A DNA stretch of 64,000 bases from Pristionchus mayeri (lineage: Eukaryota > Nematoda > Chromadorea > Rhabditida > Neodiplogasteridae): assembly GCA_036245805.1 (NCBI GenBank), contig BTRK01000004.1, forward strand, positions 14,942,001-15,006,000. The letters are read 5' to 3'. The position numbers and the translations under genes are program-made. Shown here one piece after another: positions 34,017-45,706 of this stretch (position 1 is its first letter; the number at the start of each line of letters is the position of its first letter). The notes below the pieces were generated by a model. That model did no database searches, was not told where the DNA came from, and saw only the letters and a program-made list of their open reading frames with translations.

Positions 34017-35264
34017 TTGGCGTGTCCGGAAAGTTCGTATAATTTTTTGTTTTTATTTTTTATTCAATGCTTTACAATTCTCAGTGACCAATGCATGCCC
34101 CCTTCTTTCTCACTACCTCCCTCCAGCGATTGGGCAGGGTCTCGATTCCTCTTCCAGAATGCGGGTTTCTTCGAGACCGCCCAGTTCACGAAAGCCCTCA
34201 CAACTTCATCTCGATTCTTGAACTTCTTTCCTTTGCAGAAGTCAGAGAGAGAGAGAGAGCGGAAGCAGTGGTAGTCGCATGGGGAGAGATCCGGGGAATA
34301 CGGTGGATGGGGAATCCTCTCGATCTTCAGCTCGTCCATTTTCTTCTGGGTCATCTTCGCTCGACGTGGGCGAGCATTGTCCATCAGAAGAAGAATTTTG
34401 CCCTGGTTCAGGAGTCTGGGAGGGACTCTGATCGCGACATCTTCCAGTTGTTCAGAGAAGAGGTCGGCATTGATGCTGGTGCCAGGGGCGAGGATCTCCC
34501 AGTAGATGGGACCGAGCACTGAGAAGAAGAAGCAGAGGAGTTCCTTCTTTCCGTGCTCTTCCTTCTTCGGGACGGGCGTGGGCTTCTCATCTGCATCCAC
34601 CCATTGCAGTCTCCTCACAAGGTTATCTTACGTGATCCATTTCTCATCTGTAGCGATGATGGAATTGACCCATCGAAGATTGGATCTACGATGGAGTAAT
34701 TCCCGACAGACTTGAACACGATTTTTTCAGCTATTCGGGGGAGAGGTCATGGGGAATCACTTGTGGGAGTTTCGGCTTCTTCCCAGATCGATGGAGGATA
34801 TCGGACACCGTTGATCTGGGAGTACCAGTATCCTTCTTCAACTCACGCACACAGGCCATGGGCTTGCGCTTCAGTATGCGGAGAACGAGAGGCTGATCGA
34901 GGGAGGGAGGGCGTCCAGAGCGAGGTTGATCATCGAGACCAAACTCCCCTTTCTTGAAGCGGGAGAACCACTTATAGTAGAAGGGTATGGAGGGGGCGTC
35001 AGCTCCTTCCGACTGGGCCAGGGCAGAGTGGGCCTCCTTCACGGATCGGCCAAGACGGTAGTAATGAAGTAAAACTGCTCGGAGGTAGAGATGGGAGTCC
35101 ATCACAAGAATCAATGTAGCAACTAGGAGACTGATTAAATCCTCTCACTTCTCAACGTCAGAATGATGCAATACATTGTTGACAAACAGATTGCGCAATC
35201 ACTGCATTTGATCGCGAACTGACTTTTTTTCCGAAGCATTATACGAACTTTCCGGACACCCCAA
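34017..35264 (-). mobile_element. Mariner element, copy D, complete
   Basis: 1248 bp with both terminal repeats and TA duplications (34015-34016 and 35265-35266). It lies in an exon of the carboxylesterase pseudogene, seven bases after the splice acceptor. Confidence 0.96.
34064..35114 (-). pseudogene. Mariner transposase, single broken site (copy D)
   Basis: Most intact coding region of the family here. The N-terminal frame 35114-34731 reads through the helix-turn-helix part because the homopolymer has five bases rather than six. The C-terminal frame 34618-34064 covers the second and third catalytic aspartates ([19 protein letters not shown]) and reads through the dinucleotide run into the C-terminus. 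Near 34735-34725 it has a premature TAG and an extra base, and the first catalytic block around 34640 is in another frame with substitutions. Its lesions are therefore complementary to those of copies A-C. Confidence 0.88.
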
Positions 35265-37060
35265 TAGCACACTACTCGGGCACAGCGCGGGATCAATCAG
35301 TGCAGATATGCTGTATCTCAGTCCGCATTCTACTGGTGAATGTTTTCCCATTTCCATGTTAGCTTAAATCACATAGCTCACGCCGTCGAGGGAATCTCCC
35401 TTCCCAAGTCATAGAAGATCATACATGCATAAATAGTTACTTCACAGGTCTCTTCCACAATATCCTTATGGCTGGCACTACTGAAGTTCGATTCGTAACA
35501 GACTGGTAAGTTTACCCCTTTTTAGTGTGCGATTCATCCTAAGCCACACAGCAATATGCCACAGCGTTGCCGTGACAAATTCGCTCGTCTCGGTATCGCC
35601 CATTACAAGAACAGTGAAGAGGTTAGAATAACTAAATAGGGAACCGCATAACTGAGCGGAACTCAAACGTATTTTAGTGTATGGTAGTCGAATACTACCC
35701 CCAAGGGGAGTCCATCGAAACTCTAACATGATCGGATAATTGCCTCCTAAGGACCGAGAATGGATAATCTTATTTTCTTAGTGGATAGAAATAAGATAGG
35801 GAAATATATCGCTATGTCTAACTAATTTTTCACCTCAAAAACGAATTTTCGCGATTTGCAATTCTAAAGCATCGGAATAAACCTATTGAAGATGCTCTCA
35901 TATTTGCAGCTACTTGCTAAACTACGTGAACTTCCTGCCGAAAAATTCGGGGTAGAATCAAAGGTCTTCAAACAAGATATAGCTAATCGTTTCGGTTCGA
36001 ACTCGAATCGTATCACGGAAATAAGTTCAAATCAGAAACGGTCCCGTGGATCAATGATGACTGCTTCTTCCCCGCTTCTCTGGATGAATTGAGAAAGCGA
36101 GCTATTCCGAAGCCGATGACCGGAATAACACAAGAGGAGGGAATATCGTTTGGTGGGAAACTCAATTCTGGAAAGTGCCCGATTCAAGCCTGATCTATTC
36201 CAGTTATTGGCAAAGCCCTAAACGAAGAGTTGCTATGCGAATTCGTCGGCCTCGCAGCCAGAGGCGCTCCGGATGTTGAACAAGCAAAGGTCATTATTAT
36301 TTTTTGGAACCAAACTGACGCATTAACGAAGGATAATTTCAGCAAGATCTACATTCATTGTATTTCACTGATGAGATTCTGAAGAATGCGGAAAAATTGA
36401 CATGGGCAGTTGCCAATGTGTGTTTCTGAAGTGGATCAGACCTGAAATGGCTGTTTCAGATCGCCTCAGACTACTAAATGAATGCGGACGCCCTAGAAGT
36501 GTGTCGAAAAACTGTTGTCTATCACGGTTATCAATGATTTGTTTTGTTCAAACATGCAAAAATTTCGCAGAAGAGACTGTATTCCTATACGTGTTCGAGC
36601 ACTTCAATCCGAAGCTGATGGGTTGTCTGGCGCGGCTGAAGCCCATTAAGGGTAGGAAATCCTCAAAGGCTCGTTGGGTACTTGACGACTTTCAGAAGCG
36701 ACTCATAGTTGCGAACTCATCTACCTCTTCAACAAGGGCCTATTCCCTTAAGAGCACCTCTTACTGAAGCGGATAAGGTCGTAATGTACTACTGCATTCG
36801 TAAACTTTTCGAAATTCGGGTATGCGACCGTCGATCTTCTGACGACCTTCCGATATTTTCTGTCACCTTTTAGGAACCCGAATGGGCCAGGCCCTTCTAT
36901 TTCTGAACTTCCCTCAAAATGGATGCCAGTCAATAACTCGAATTGCGGTAGAAACTTCGTCTTCGATGCTCCAAAGTGTATTATGAGCGAAGAATACTTC
37001 AATGTTTGTTTCTCTCTCAAAATAGTTCGCAATTCGATTATTTGCAGGGCCGCCCAGCTA

Positions 37061-39471
37061 AATATCTCAATATTTCGGCACTAAATAAATCTCCGCAATG
37101 AGTCGCCTGAGTTGAACGACTAGGCACTCATGCATTTCCATGTTTTATGGGATTTGGTTTTGGCTGTTCGCATAAATATGTTTCAACAGAAGCAAATGTA
37201 TACTTGATCATTGTGCAGCCTGAATAGACCTTGCAGGTAAGATAAGATATGCGCATTAATTCAAATTCGAATGTTTCATGTTTTTCCTTCATTCCACACT
37301 GCACCTTTTCATTTTGGACACTAGCATAATATCCAACAGTCCCAGAGAATGGTTGTGCGAGGGTATTTTCTTCTTTGTCATTATTCTGTCCACGGATCGG
37401 TAATAGAAAAGAATCGTGTACATGCACTCGTATTCTCCTCCACACGCACGTAAGCAATATCGGGAGCTAATTTTCAGGCAGATCCGCATTTCGATGATCA
37501 TATCTCGTTAAAATGTCACTATGTCGAATGAGAACCCACCGGGTCAGAACCAAAAAAGAATTCAAAATGTATTCTTCAAAAATATTACGGAGGGTATTAT
37601 TGTTGGTTCTCATCCGGTGGTTTCTCAATGAGACAAATGGACATTCCATCCGAATGTTCTCCTCCGACGTTCGCTAAAATACACTTTCCAAACGAATTAA
37701 ACCTTTTTTTCGATCAAATCGGTGAAAATTTTCTTTGAAACTGGCAATGAGGATAAACTAGATTTCCATTTTAATTTTTTTAAATCACAAGTTCCAGGTG
37801 CTCATGATCAAATTCACTGAATTTGCGTACTGATCACTATTTTGGGCACTCTTCCCTGATTTTGCAATCACCCGGAAGTCGGCGACTAGGCGATTGCAAG
37901 TCTCAGTAAAACAAGGATTGCGATAGTTGATATTCTTTGCCCTGTGAAAGTTGTATCGCAATCTAGCTCAAAGGTCAGTTCATGGTGTGCCCACATTGTT
38001 TACGCCATATGTCGCGGCGTGTTTTGGCAAAGACATGCATGTTTTCCCATTATAACACAATGTACGTCGGTTGCGTTTTCATTCTGCTTTTCTCTAACAC
38101 GACGCAAGAATCATCGAGTGATTGGCTGGCCGCTGTCGACGTCTCCAATCTCATCGCTAAAATGTTGCGTAAGTCTAAGTGAAAGAGTTGTTTTACTGTT
38201 TGCTATCAGGTTACACCTTCGCACAACATTTCTTCACGTTCGACGTAATTATGTCAGTGCTCCGTTTAGATCGCTATGTTCAACAACTTTTCTTCAGGTA
38301 CCCCTTCACAGATTCTTGATTCTTCACAGATTATCGATCTTGATTCTTGGCGATTGTTGTATAATTATCGATTCAGCATCTAAACAAATAAACTTTCATA
38401 CTTCATGTCATATTAATGGTTGTAAAGCAGGCAGTAGTAAATGCGAATTTTGTGCAACTTCATTGTGGGGAAATTGAAGCAGCCAGTCCTTCTTACCATC
38501 CATATTCATTCCTCCGCAAAGTGCAATCGGTTATCGAAGCGGCGCATCTAAGTCACTAGATAGCATGGGAAAGAACATTTCAGACATGTAACTTGTGTTG
38601 CGCCCAGTAACATGCTGTTGTTTGACACACCATGGCGTCAAACATGGGAATATAAATATTGAGCTCACCGATCACTTTTCTCTCTTTATCTTCGGTCCTA
38701 TCAAGCCATCATAGCAGCTCGCGCTAATTTCTCAAGCAAGCGCGCCGTGTGGGAGATCTCAAGATCAGATTGAAGGAAGTGCAATGGAAAGTTCGTCCTT
38801 TTGATCCACATTCCCCCTACTTACCTTTTTTTCAATACGGTTCACCAATATGCCTTTAAATTTTGAAACGTATTCATTGTTTTCGTCTTGTTTCAACATC
38901 AAGTGTGCACTGCTTAAGTTTGCACTACTTCAGGACTCCAAACGATCTGGATTAGATTTCGTACAGTGATGAGTGCATCACGAATGAAGAGGCCAGACAT
39001 TCAGGTAGTGGTCTAAAGGCGCGAGCCTTTTACACTTGACTTTGAAGTGTGGCCGTCAAAAAAATACATAGCGTGCGCATTATATTTGGCTCTGTCGTCA
39101 GCATGCCTTGCAAGTAGCCAAATCGAATCCGTGATAGCTTGTAAAAGGCTTCACTTAAAGATAACTGAAGCCATTGATCTAATCGTCGGGTGTTTCATAC
39201 ACTCACACGGGGAGATCGCATAATGTACTTTTCCAAACGAGGAATTTCCAAACGAGACCTAGCACATTTGGCAGACGATGCAATTCAAGAACTATAGCTG
39301 ACTTGAAATTTGCGGAACGCTCATGTCGAGCTTATAGTTTTATGGAAATTTATGAGCATGCTGTTCCCCACTATGAGCCCAAATTACCACATCAGCGTTT
39401 AGCAAATTTGAAAACAACAGTTCTTAGAATTGTCTCATTTTTCGAATGCGCTGGATCTCGCTTGGAAACTC
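37061..39471. other. Mostly non-coding stretch
   Basis: Apart from the weak gene candidate at 38060-38478, no frame carries family motifs. I see no clear repeats or RNA genes. Confidence 0.4.
38060..38478 (+). CDS. Possible small secreted protein, unknown
   Basis: Three putative exons join in frame with good splice sites. 38060 to about 38171 starts MYVGCVFILLFSNTTQESSS, a plausible signal peptide, and ends before GTAAGT. A second runs from an acceptor near 38210 to FFR before GTACCC. The third runs from an acceptor near 38330 to the stop at 38478 and is Cys-rich (TSCHINGCKAGSSKCEFC). The region also forms one continuous but unrecognisable frame from 37944. There is no family match that I know. 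Support is only the signal-like start, splice sites and cysteines, so it may be spurious. Confidence 0.25.
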
Positions 39472-40035
39472 CATATCACGCCTCTCACGAGAGATTCAGG
39501 ACAAATCGGTGATATCGTGGTACAATCGGAACAGTCGAATTTTGGGTTTTAGATGATCTAGGGGTAATCCAGTCTCCTGAATTCGATTCCGGGTGAATCT
39601 GCTGCCCATCTTGATCGGCGGCTGCAGCAGCTTGCTGCAGAAATTTCAGACTCTAACTTTGGAGCCCTTGAACATGGGTTCAAAATACTTCATTTCAGCT
39701 GAAATTTGGCCTGTAGGCATCAAATATGATCTTCTGTGATTCACCAGATCGATTTTTAGGTAGATCAAAATTTGACCTCTGAGCAGTTTTTGCTCCATAA
39801 CTTTAACAGTTCAGAGCGGACACAAACCAAACTTTTGCATCTTTTAGAGAATTAAATTCTGCATCGATGATTTTTTTCAGATTTTTCCCATCTGGTGAAA
39901 GTTGGTTTATAAGCGGAAAACGGCCAAAAAGCGCAGGAAACGCGTGTCTGCACCGCGCGCCCTTTAGGTAAGACGTTTAATTCCAAATCGTGGCATCTGG
40001 GGTTCGACTCCCCATCGAAGCAAACATCTTTTGCA
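39472..40035 (+). repeat. Left arm of 1.3-kb palindrome with tRNA-like end
   Basis: Pairs with 40211-40765; paired positions sum to about 80249. Both arms contain GGCGGCTGCAGCAGC and end, toward the centre, in a tRNA-like motif GGGGTTCGACTCCCC with matching flanks. A few point differences and 1-3 bp gaps separate the arms. Spacer is about 175 bp. Confidence 0.9.
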
Positions 40036-40210
40036 TGTTCATGAACTTAATTTTCATCGTGTGCGCATGTTCAGATATTCATAATTATGATTCAGGTCAT
40101 TTAGTTCTCTTGTAATGCATCTTTCTGAACCACGCATCAAATGTAGATCATGAAATTGGTGAGCATAGACTGAAAGTGCAGAAATATGTTGATAAGTAAC
40201 TATTAGTACA

Positions 40211-40765
40211 AGCAAAAGATGTTTGCTTCGATGGGGAGTCGAACCCCAGATGCCACGATTTGGAATTAAACGTCTTACCTAAAGGACGCGCGGTGCAGAC
40301 ACGCGTTTCCTGCGCTTTTTGGCCGTTTTCCGCTTATAAACCAACTTTCACCCGATGGGAAAAATCTTTAAAAAATCATGTCGATGCAGAATTTAATTCT
40401 CTAAAAGATGCTAAAGTTTGGTTTGTGTCCGCTCCGAACTGTTAAAGTTATGGAGCAAAAACTGCTCAGAGGTCAAATGTTGATCTACCTAAAAATCGAT
40501 CTGGTGAATCACAGAAGATCATATTTGATGCCTACAGGCCAAATTTCAGCTGAAATGAAGTATTTTGAACCCATGTTCAAGGGCTCCAAAGTTAGAGTCT
40601 GAAATTTCTGCAGCAAGCTGCTGCAGCCGCCGATCAAGATGGGCAGCAGATTCACCCGGAATCGAATTCAGGAGACTGGATTACCCCTACATCATCTAAA
40701 ACCCAAAATTCGACTTTTCCGATTGTACCACGTTTGTCCTCATTCTCTCGTGAGAGGCGTGATAT
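40211..40765 (-). repeat. Right arm of 1.3-kb palindrome with tRNA-like end
   Basis: Inverted copy of 39472-40035. The outer boundary falls about 70 bp before the first recognisable exon of the OAC-type acyltransferase, where that gene's short first exon would be expected. The tRNA-like part (about 40215-40280 here) has a perfect B-box core (GTTCGACTCC on the complementary strand) but no proper acceptor stem. Confidence 0.9.
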
Positions 40766-40832
40766 ACATTATGCGACCCCCCTTGTCAGGGATGGCAGAA
40801 TGCGCAGTGATTACTGATCGACCATTTTGCAG

Positions 40833-43800
40833 ACCTTGCGCGCACTGGCCATCTCGGCTGTGCTTGCATTTCATCTCCGCCCCGATCTCTTCCCACTCGG
40901 ATACCTGGGAGTGGACGTGTGAGTCCTTCAAGAAATGTCTTCTTTCCATTGATCATTCTGGAATTCATTACAGAGATCAATTACAAAATCCAAATAGTCA
41001 AGAAATCCGATCGAAATGCCGAGATAGGGAGAACAAAGGCTGAACTGATCGTTTTCCTCATTTTCCCGTTTATCTTCAGGTTCTTCGTCATCTCTGGCTA
41101 TCTGATGGCAATGATGCTACATCGCGTCGAGAAGTTAACAGCAAAAGTGATCATTCAATTTCAAAATATTGCCGATCAATAAAATAATCTCTATATTAGG
41201 AAGTTTTCGGGTTTTACTGGCGTCGTATCTCGCGAATAATTCCGCTGTACGCAGTCGTCATTTGTGCTGTTGTGGTGAGAGGAATAATTCAAGTTGCAAT
41301 TTTATTTTGAAATATGGAAAAGTCTTCGATTGTAATTTTCTGATAACATTAAAGAAACGCTAAATCAGGATGCGTTTCGATTTTTTTGTTTATTTTTTAC
41401 TATTAATAATCATCTTCTGACGTCAGATTGTCGCTCGATTCATCCTCGCGCCCATCGACTATGCAAGACTTGCTGTAGACACTCGATGGTCACTCGCTTT
41501 CGCAGCCAATTCCCAACAATTTATCGATAGCACCGACTATTGGACAGAAGTGCGTTCAGCTCAATCGATCACTGACCTTCTTAGGGTTATTCTTATTCTT
41601 ATTCTTTATTCACCAACAATTCTTGGGACGGGAATGGCGTGATGAAGCGTTAAGGTGGTATTTTGGCTCGGGCGAGCTTGTGGGGGTGGGGATATGTGGC
41701 AGTTCTGTGTTACATTTTAATTTTAGAAGACTGTATTGTAAAATATGGATTTGTTTTTATGAGGTGTCGGTAAAGGGATCGGGGAATGGTTACTACTGAG
41801 TGGGGAAGCGTGTTCCAGAGCGTTAGGGAACGCGTGGCACAAGATGAGACTGAATTAGGCATAACATACGGTACAGCGATGCGTAAATTGTGAGTGGAAC
41901 GGAGACCACGAGCAATGGGGGCGATCGAGTAGAGACAAGAGATGTCGAGGAGAACAAAGGCATGCCCTGAGTCGTATAGGAAATACATATCACTCAAAGA
42001 GCGGCGGAATTCAAGTGTCTCTAGTTGGAAGAACTTGAGCCTATCGGGATAAGGAAGATAAGGTAATTTAGAGCGGAACAATACACGTTTAGTGAATTCA
42101 CGCTGGACTGATTCTATTTGATTTACAAGACCAATTGCAGTAGGGTTCCAGATGATAGTAGAGGACTCGAGAAGTGGGCGAATGTAAATTTTACCATTCC
42201 GCTCGCAGGTCAACGAGTCTCCTATCCTTCTCCACATGTGGTCGCTGGGTGCCGAAGTGCAATACTACCTCATCGTTCCTCTACTCGCTTTGCTACAGCG
42301 ATACTTTAAACGCCACAATCAGGAATTCGAGTATCTGGGATTTATGGCATTCGGTAAAGACAACTCAACTTGTCTCGTTCAATCTCATTGCACCAGGTTC
42401 ATTCCTTTCTTTCTCATTGTCAAGCACAAATGCTGCATTCCTATTCATGCCTAATCGAATATGGCAGTTTTCCGTCGGTTCTATCGCCTATGCTATGTAT
42501 GTCGTCTGATCGGTGTTTATCCCTAAATTTTTGCATTTTCAGAGCTCAAGATGAAGAACATGGAGATGGTAAAGGTTCGATTGAATTTTCAAGATGTCAT
42601 GTGATATTTCTTCACGTTACAGCGAGGATCAAATCTATTGTCTTCATTGTCCTGCTCTGCATTTGCTGCGCGCCATTTCAAGTGTCAATTTGCTTACCGG
42701 TGCAGGATTTTGAAATGTTGAAGTGGCGATTTGTGTGCTTGCAGGTGGTAGTATTGACGGGTCTATTGCTCAATTTTTGGGCTCAGCACGAAATTTCGCT
42801 TTTGTCAAATAAGTGAGCAAATATTATCATATTCTTTACCCTGTGTTCTTGTTTAGAGTTTTCGTAAACCTCGGAAATGCCTCATATTCGCTCTATCTAG
42901 TTCACTGGCCTGTTATTACTCTCTACAAATATGCTTGTGATATGAAAATTCTCGATTTCGCAGGTAATTCGAAGATATTGGATTTCAGGTATGACATATT
43001 TTTAGGCGTCTCATTTTGCTTGCTGACATCAGTGTGCATCTCGATTTTCGCTTACCGATTCATCGAACTGAACCTTGCGAGCGCATCCAGAATTATGATT
43101 GTCATCGCTGTCACCTCTCTCTACGCTGTAATATTCGTCGTTACCTCATTCGAATTGAGTGCACATCTTACCGATTCTACCATCACAGGTACAATACTAC
43201 AGATAATTCGAAACATTACTGGAAAGAAATCCGAAAAAATCGATTACAACTAATGCTTATACTGAATCGACGGTGGGAGTGTAGTGTATGCAATAGATTG
43301 CAAAGGATCGGAGGGTAATTTGTTCGATGCTCAATGAGTGTAAGCCTTTTCAGGAGGCCGATACAACTTTAGCGAAGTCGTTGAGTGGAATACCCACAAA
43401 ACGGGCAGCCCTGGACGCGGAGATTGCGATTTCGACGAGCTCGCGGAAGAGTAAGAGTGCTTTGAATAAACATGAAATGTAATCTACAATTTTCTTCAGG
43501 TGGTCGAAACTACTTCCGGAAGCAAATTATAATGGATGCGTAGCAGTAAGTACATTTTATTTTAAAATTATTTTAATGAGAATTATTTTAATGTAATGAT
43601 TTTATTGTATTGCTTCTTCCATACAGCCCGGCAATGGTAGCGCGCGTATTCTGATACTCGGGAATTCTTACGCTGTTCGTGCGGCGGATTTCCTGCGACC
43701 GATGCTGCAACCTATGGCGAAGGAGATTCTGCTATTCGCTCAGCTCGGTATGCTGATGTCATTGAGTAGTAAAGCGAGATTCGCATCGAAATCTCCTCAT

Positions 43801-44877
43801 TGAGCATTTTGGTTCATAACAAAATGAAGAGACACCATACATTTTGAAAATGATAAGTAGAGCCCTCCTGCAGAAATCGTATTGGTTTATCACACTGTGC
43901 GGTCACCGAAGAAATATTGATTCCTCTTATGATGATGGAAACTGTGATTACCTTACCAGGTACTCACATTCTCACAGAGGGGGCAGCACCATACAAGAAT
44001 GCTTGGCACCGCGTGATTGAGGGCATGAAACCGGACGTAACTTGGGTCATCACTCGGTAAGTGACATGCTATCTTATGGTGTGATCTTGCAACGTTAGGG
44101 AACCTGAGCTGGCAACTAAGCCGTTGACAGTACCGATCGAAATGGATCCAACATTTCAATACGCCAGAGACACACTTGAATTTATCAGGTATTCATCAAA
44201 CGTGGTGAAAATGCACTTCAATCCACGAAGACCCATCATTTTTAGAGCAAGTTCAATTTTTTGAGAGTATTGTATTGATAGTCATTTTGTAGCCAACATT
44301 CGAAGCAAGTTGTGGTGGACTACCAAAGTGTAGGCAGCATGTTGTTCGACATGAAGTGGTCACGCTTCAAACTTCTGAGGAGAATTTCGCAAGGAAAATT
44401 AAAATTTGACGACTTTAAAGTAACGGAAGAGGTGAGTAGGGAGTAGTGTAAATTAGACTTCGATAAAACGGGCCTTCGCCTATTAATTTCACTCACTCTC
44501 TAAACCGATTGATGAGAGAGTATTGGAAATGAAGAGACGAGGGCGCCTGTTTTTTTCAAAATCTAATAGAAATTGCATACAATGATGCAGGCGTGGACGA
44601 AATTTAACCGCAACGAAACGCTTCGAATGGACAAAATCGATAATTCGAAGTTGATCAAGCACAGAATCAGTGAAAATCAATGTACCGCAGGCTATTGCTA
44701 CTTGTAAGCTCAAAATGGTCAACAATTATAGCATACAAATGTTGTAGCTACAATCCTGCCAACCTTCACGTTTACTATGCCGACATCTTCGGGCATGCGA
44801 CGAGCGAGCTAATGGAGTTGCTGCGTCCAAGCTACAATGACGTCATTGAAGAGTTGAAGAAACGCTTACATACCTAA
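40833..44877 (+). CDS. OAC-type acyltransferase 3 with C-terminal SGNH domain
   Basis: Membrane O-acyltransferase of the family that O-acetylates cell-surface or secreted glycans and lipids; substrate unknown. Eighteen exons join in frame to about 644 residues: 40833-40918, 41080-41146, 41200-41274, 41427-41549, 42209-42353, 42397-42496, 42543-42568, 42623-42812, 42857-42963, 43006-43188, 43354-43450, 43500-43545, 43627-43747, 43960-44056, 44099-44188, 44293-44431, 44591-44703 and 44748-44877. Acyltransferase-3 motifs: LRALAISAVLAFHLRPDLFP, GVDVFFVISGYLMAMML, FYWRRISRIIPLY, HMWSLGAEVQYYLIVP, NASYSLYLVHWP. The SGNH part starts with ILILGNSYAVRAADF (nucleophile Ser) and ends with the D/H block YADIFGH. 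The N-terminal dozen residues usually preceding LRAL are not found; the palindrome upstream may have displaced that exon. Introns hold a LINE fragment and a MITE. Confidence 0.9.
41583..42205 (-). mobile_element. 5'-truncated LINE (non-LTR retrotransposon) fragment
   Basis: Antisense to the OAC gene, in its intron 41550-42208. The minus frame 42190-41710 reads IYIRPLLESSTIIWNP, IESVQREFTKRVLF and DRLKFFQLETLEFRRS, the conserved C-terminal part of CR1/Jockey-type reverse transcriptases. The 3' end near 41583-41615 is a short tandem GAATAA tail typical of such elements. It is truncated at its 5' end only about 17 bp from the OAC splice acceptor at 42208. Confidence 0.85.
44452..44568. mobile_element. 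Small hairpin MITE, copy 3
   Basis: Diverged member of the 27259/29192 family: ACTCACTCTCTAAACC and GAGAGAGTATTGGAAATGAA form the central stem, with matching outer arms (TTAGACTTCGATAAAACGGG against a CCTGTTTTTTTC-like segment). Lies in the OAC intron 44432-44590. Confidence 0.7.
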
Positions 44878-45706
44878 AATAATTGAAGTATAAATAAACG
44901 AATGGTGCTTCCCAAGATTTTCCATGTGTATTTGACGATAACCGATCTATCGTGGCCGTTGACTTCCATTACAACTAACGGCGCATGTTGAATGAATACG
45001 CAAATTTTTCTTTTTTTTCGTGACTTAATTTTGTGACGACCGTGGTTGCGTGACTTCACCGAGTTGCTTTCACTTTCTCCCCTTTCAAATGCCCACCGGC
45101 CACCGGATACTAGCGGAGGCGGAGATGTTAGAAGAGATTAGAAGAAGGAATTTTGAGATAGATGGAGAGGATGAGAGGGAAAGAGAGGGAGCCCGCGTGA
45201 GATCTCGAATCAACATCAACACCAATTAGAAATTAACCAAGAAATAGCTCTTCTAATTCAGGATAGAACACGCACGATTGAGATAGAAATATCAAGTATA
45301 TAAAGTGTCTGTCAAATCTGCTTGTGTCCGAGCCATAGCTGTTGTTTGGCATTCAACAGAGATGATGATGTAGCCGTATGGGGATGATCGCGGCAATAGA
45401 CATGATGAGGACAAGAGAGTTCAGATAAATTGAAAACACATATCTTCCACTCGAATGGTGTGCTTCAATGTTTCCCTGATGGTAAGCATCATACTACTAT
45501 TAAAACACGGCAAATGAGTGCAATTGCCCCCCCCCCCCTGCCACATCGCCTTCAACAGTTCTTTGAATGAACCCGACAAGGCGCGCGTAGATGCGTGGGC
45601 GCGATAGGCCGCATTCGACGGAGGAGAAGGTTGCTGAAGGGAGAAATTTGTCAGTGTCTAAAACTTTTTGCCGATGCGTTTCGCGTGGTCTGAGGTGAGA
45701 AATGAG
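44878..45706. other. Intergenic region between OAC and GT49 genes
   Basis: No coding signal. Contains a C10 homopolymer near 45527-45538 and an A/G-rich stretch 45110-45200. It should hold the promoter of the glycosyltransferase; no clear element is visible. Confidence 0.5.

Larger units (their letters stand above)
32853..37060 (+). pseudogene. Carboxylesterase family B pseudogene
   Basis: Secreted or cytosolic esterase family with a Ser-Glu/Asp-His triad. Recognisable blocks in order: KTSYGKIQGRRFIHKGEKQVDAF (from 32853), GIPYAKPPVGALRFE, KPQPPERWDG, TPSEDCLYLNVFTP, HGGGFESGD (oxyanion hole, about 33518), TLAYRLGF, GDEVCPGNFGLWDQ, AAFGGN, LLGHSAGSISADML (nucleophile Ser codon 35284-35286), LPAEKFGVESKVF, ITQEEGISFGGK, ATHSCELIYLF (His codon 36704-36706), NPNGPG and a C-terminus near 37060. 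Lesions: an in-frame stop at 33141 with no usable donor before it; a frame jump and loss of about eight codons after DQV near 33865; a 1248-bp mariner inside an exon; a one-base frameshift after LFP near 36749. Exon structure is otherwise well kept, so inactivation is probably fairly recent. Confidence 0.85.

Noticed and set aside
39950..40025. Possible functional tRNA gene in the 40-kb palindrome
   Set aside because: The B box is good but there is no matching acceptor stem and the anticodon loop lacks the invariant T33.
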